The translations under genes and the position numbers were made by a program. A DNA stretch of 6,483 nt from Actinomycetales bacterium (lineage in GTDB: Bacteria; Actinomycetota; Actinomycetes; Actinomycetales; Dermabacteraceae). The notes beneath the pieces were generated by a model. That model saw nothing but the letters and a program-made list of their open reading frames with translations. It ran no database searches and was not told the DNA's origin. The stretch spans positions 1 through 6,483 of the forward strand of contig JAAZLF010000015.1 of NCBI GenBank assembly GCA_012799425.1, read 5' to 3'. Shown in pieces: positions 6,023 to 6,483 of this stretch (position 1 is the first letter of the stretch; every line of letters starts with the position of its first letter).

Positions 6023-6483
6023 CATCGTCCTTTCGGCGGGGCGACTGATTGGCGGTGGATGACGGGGCAGTGGACGAGGTGAACCTCTGCCGGAGCGTCA
6101 GAGTCGAGCGCGAGGGCGGCCGCACGGTCGCCCATCTCGGCGAAGGGCAGGCGCACGGTGGTCAGCGGTGGATGGAAGAAGTCGCGCAGCAGATCCTGGT
6201 CGTCGAAGCCCACGATCGAGACGTCCTCGGGAACCCGGAGGCCGAGCTCGGCAAGGGCCTGGTAGGCGCCGAGAGCGCTGCGGTCGTTGCCGCAGAAGAT
6301 AGCTGTCGGGGGCGCATCGAGGCTCATCAGGTGCTGGGAGGCCTTGAAGCCGGAGCGCTGGATGCCCTCTCCCCGGTAGATGAGAGTCGGATCGGGATCG
6401 ATGCCCGCCTCGCGCAGTGCCCGCTCGTACCCTTCGCGCCGTCCGCGGGCCGCTGGCAGCACGTCATGGATGTTGATCATCGC
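6022..6483 (-). CDS. LacI-family transcriptional regulator, C-terminal part (cut by window edge)
   Basis: The last 153 residues of a sugar-responsive repressor; family members are about 330-350 residues, so the helix-turn-helix and the first half of the effector domain lie beyond the right edge. What remains matches the periplasmic-binding-protein-like effector domain. It has RREGYERALREAGI, then PPTAIFCGNDRSALGAYQAL, then the family hallmark VPEDVSIVGFDD, then HPPLTTVRLPFAEMGDRAA. No start codon can be assigned; the ATG at 6478-6480 is internal. The stop overlaps the permease start region, so the regulator is probably transcribed with the transporter and may control itself. Effector is likely a fructan-derived sugar, inferred only from the neighbours. 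Confidence 0.93.
   Translation of the reverse strand, partial: AMINIHDVLPAARGRREGYERALREAGIDPDPTLIYRGEGIQRSGFKASQHLMSLDAPPTAIFCGNDRSALGAYQALAELGLRVPEDVSIVGFDDQDLLRDFFHPPLTTVRLPFAEMGDRAAALALDSDAPAEVHLVHCPVIHRQSVAPPKGR
6028..6033 (-). promoter_or_regulatory. Ribosome-binding site AAAGGA for permease 1
   Basis: AAAGGA in mRNA sense lies inside the last codons of lacI. It is 2 nt from the ATG at 6025 and 5 nt from the ATG at 6022. The second spacing is workable and the first is too short, so this site favours the 6022 start. Confidence 0.6.

Overview
The window is GC-rich (about two-thirds G+C by eye), with strong codon bias and long antisense shadow frames. Gene families and layout fit a high-GC Actinomycetota, plausibly Micrococcales. 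I cannot fix the genus. All six real genes lie on the minus strand, so the operon reads from right to left.

In transcription order: (1) the C-terminal half of a LacI-family repressor, cut by the right edge (6022-6483); (2) and (3) two ABC sugar-transporter permeases of the LplB and LplC/YtcP types (5009-6022 and 4068-5009); (4) a Tat-type lipoprotein solute-binding protein (2407-3993); (5) a GH32 exo-fructanase-type enzyme without a signal peptide (940-2349); (6) a PfkB-family fructokinase (89-943). Overlaps of 1-4 bp join lacI to permease 1, permease 1 to permease 2, and GH32 to fructokinase. The only gaps are 74 and 57 nt, on either side of the binding-protein gene. This is most simply a single fructan/fructo-oligosaccharide operon: bind outside, import intact, cut off fructose inside, phosphorylate it. 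No transporter ATPase is present, so one encoded elsewhere (MsiK-like) is presumably used.

The most unusual region is the left edge. Bases 1-29 are an exact inverted copy of 150-178, and the DNA between is flipped relative to the fructokinase gene. The minus-strand gene loses its natural C-terminus after residue 265 and ends in 19 unrelated residues. The missing C-terminus is found on the plus strand from base 1 to about 150. This is either a fold-back assembly/amplification artefact at a contig end (more likely) or a real small inversion.

A second signal is an AT-rich, nearly perfect 16-bp palindrome centred on CG (5862-5877), inside the first permease gene. It resembles a LacI-family operator and carries two TTA leucine codons. 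A 12-bp element is also shared, with one mismatch, by the two intergenic gaps (2363-2374 and 4022-4033). Both gaps are under 100 bases and are described in the entries; no gene-free stretch exceeds 300 bases.
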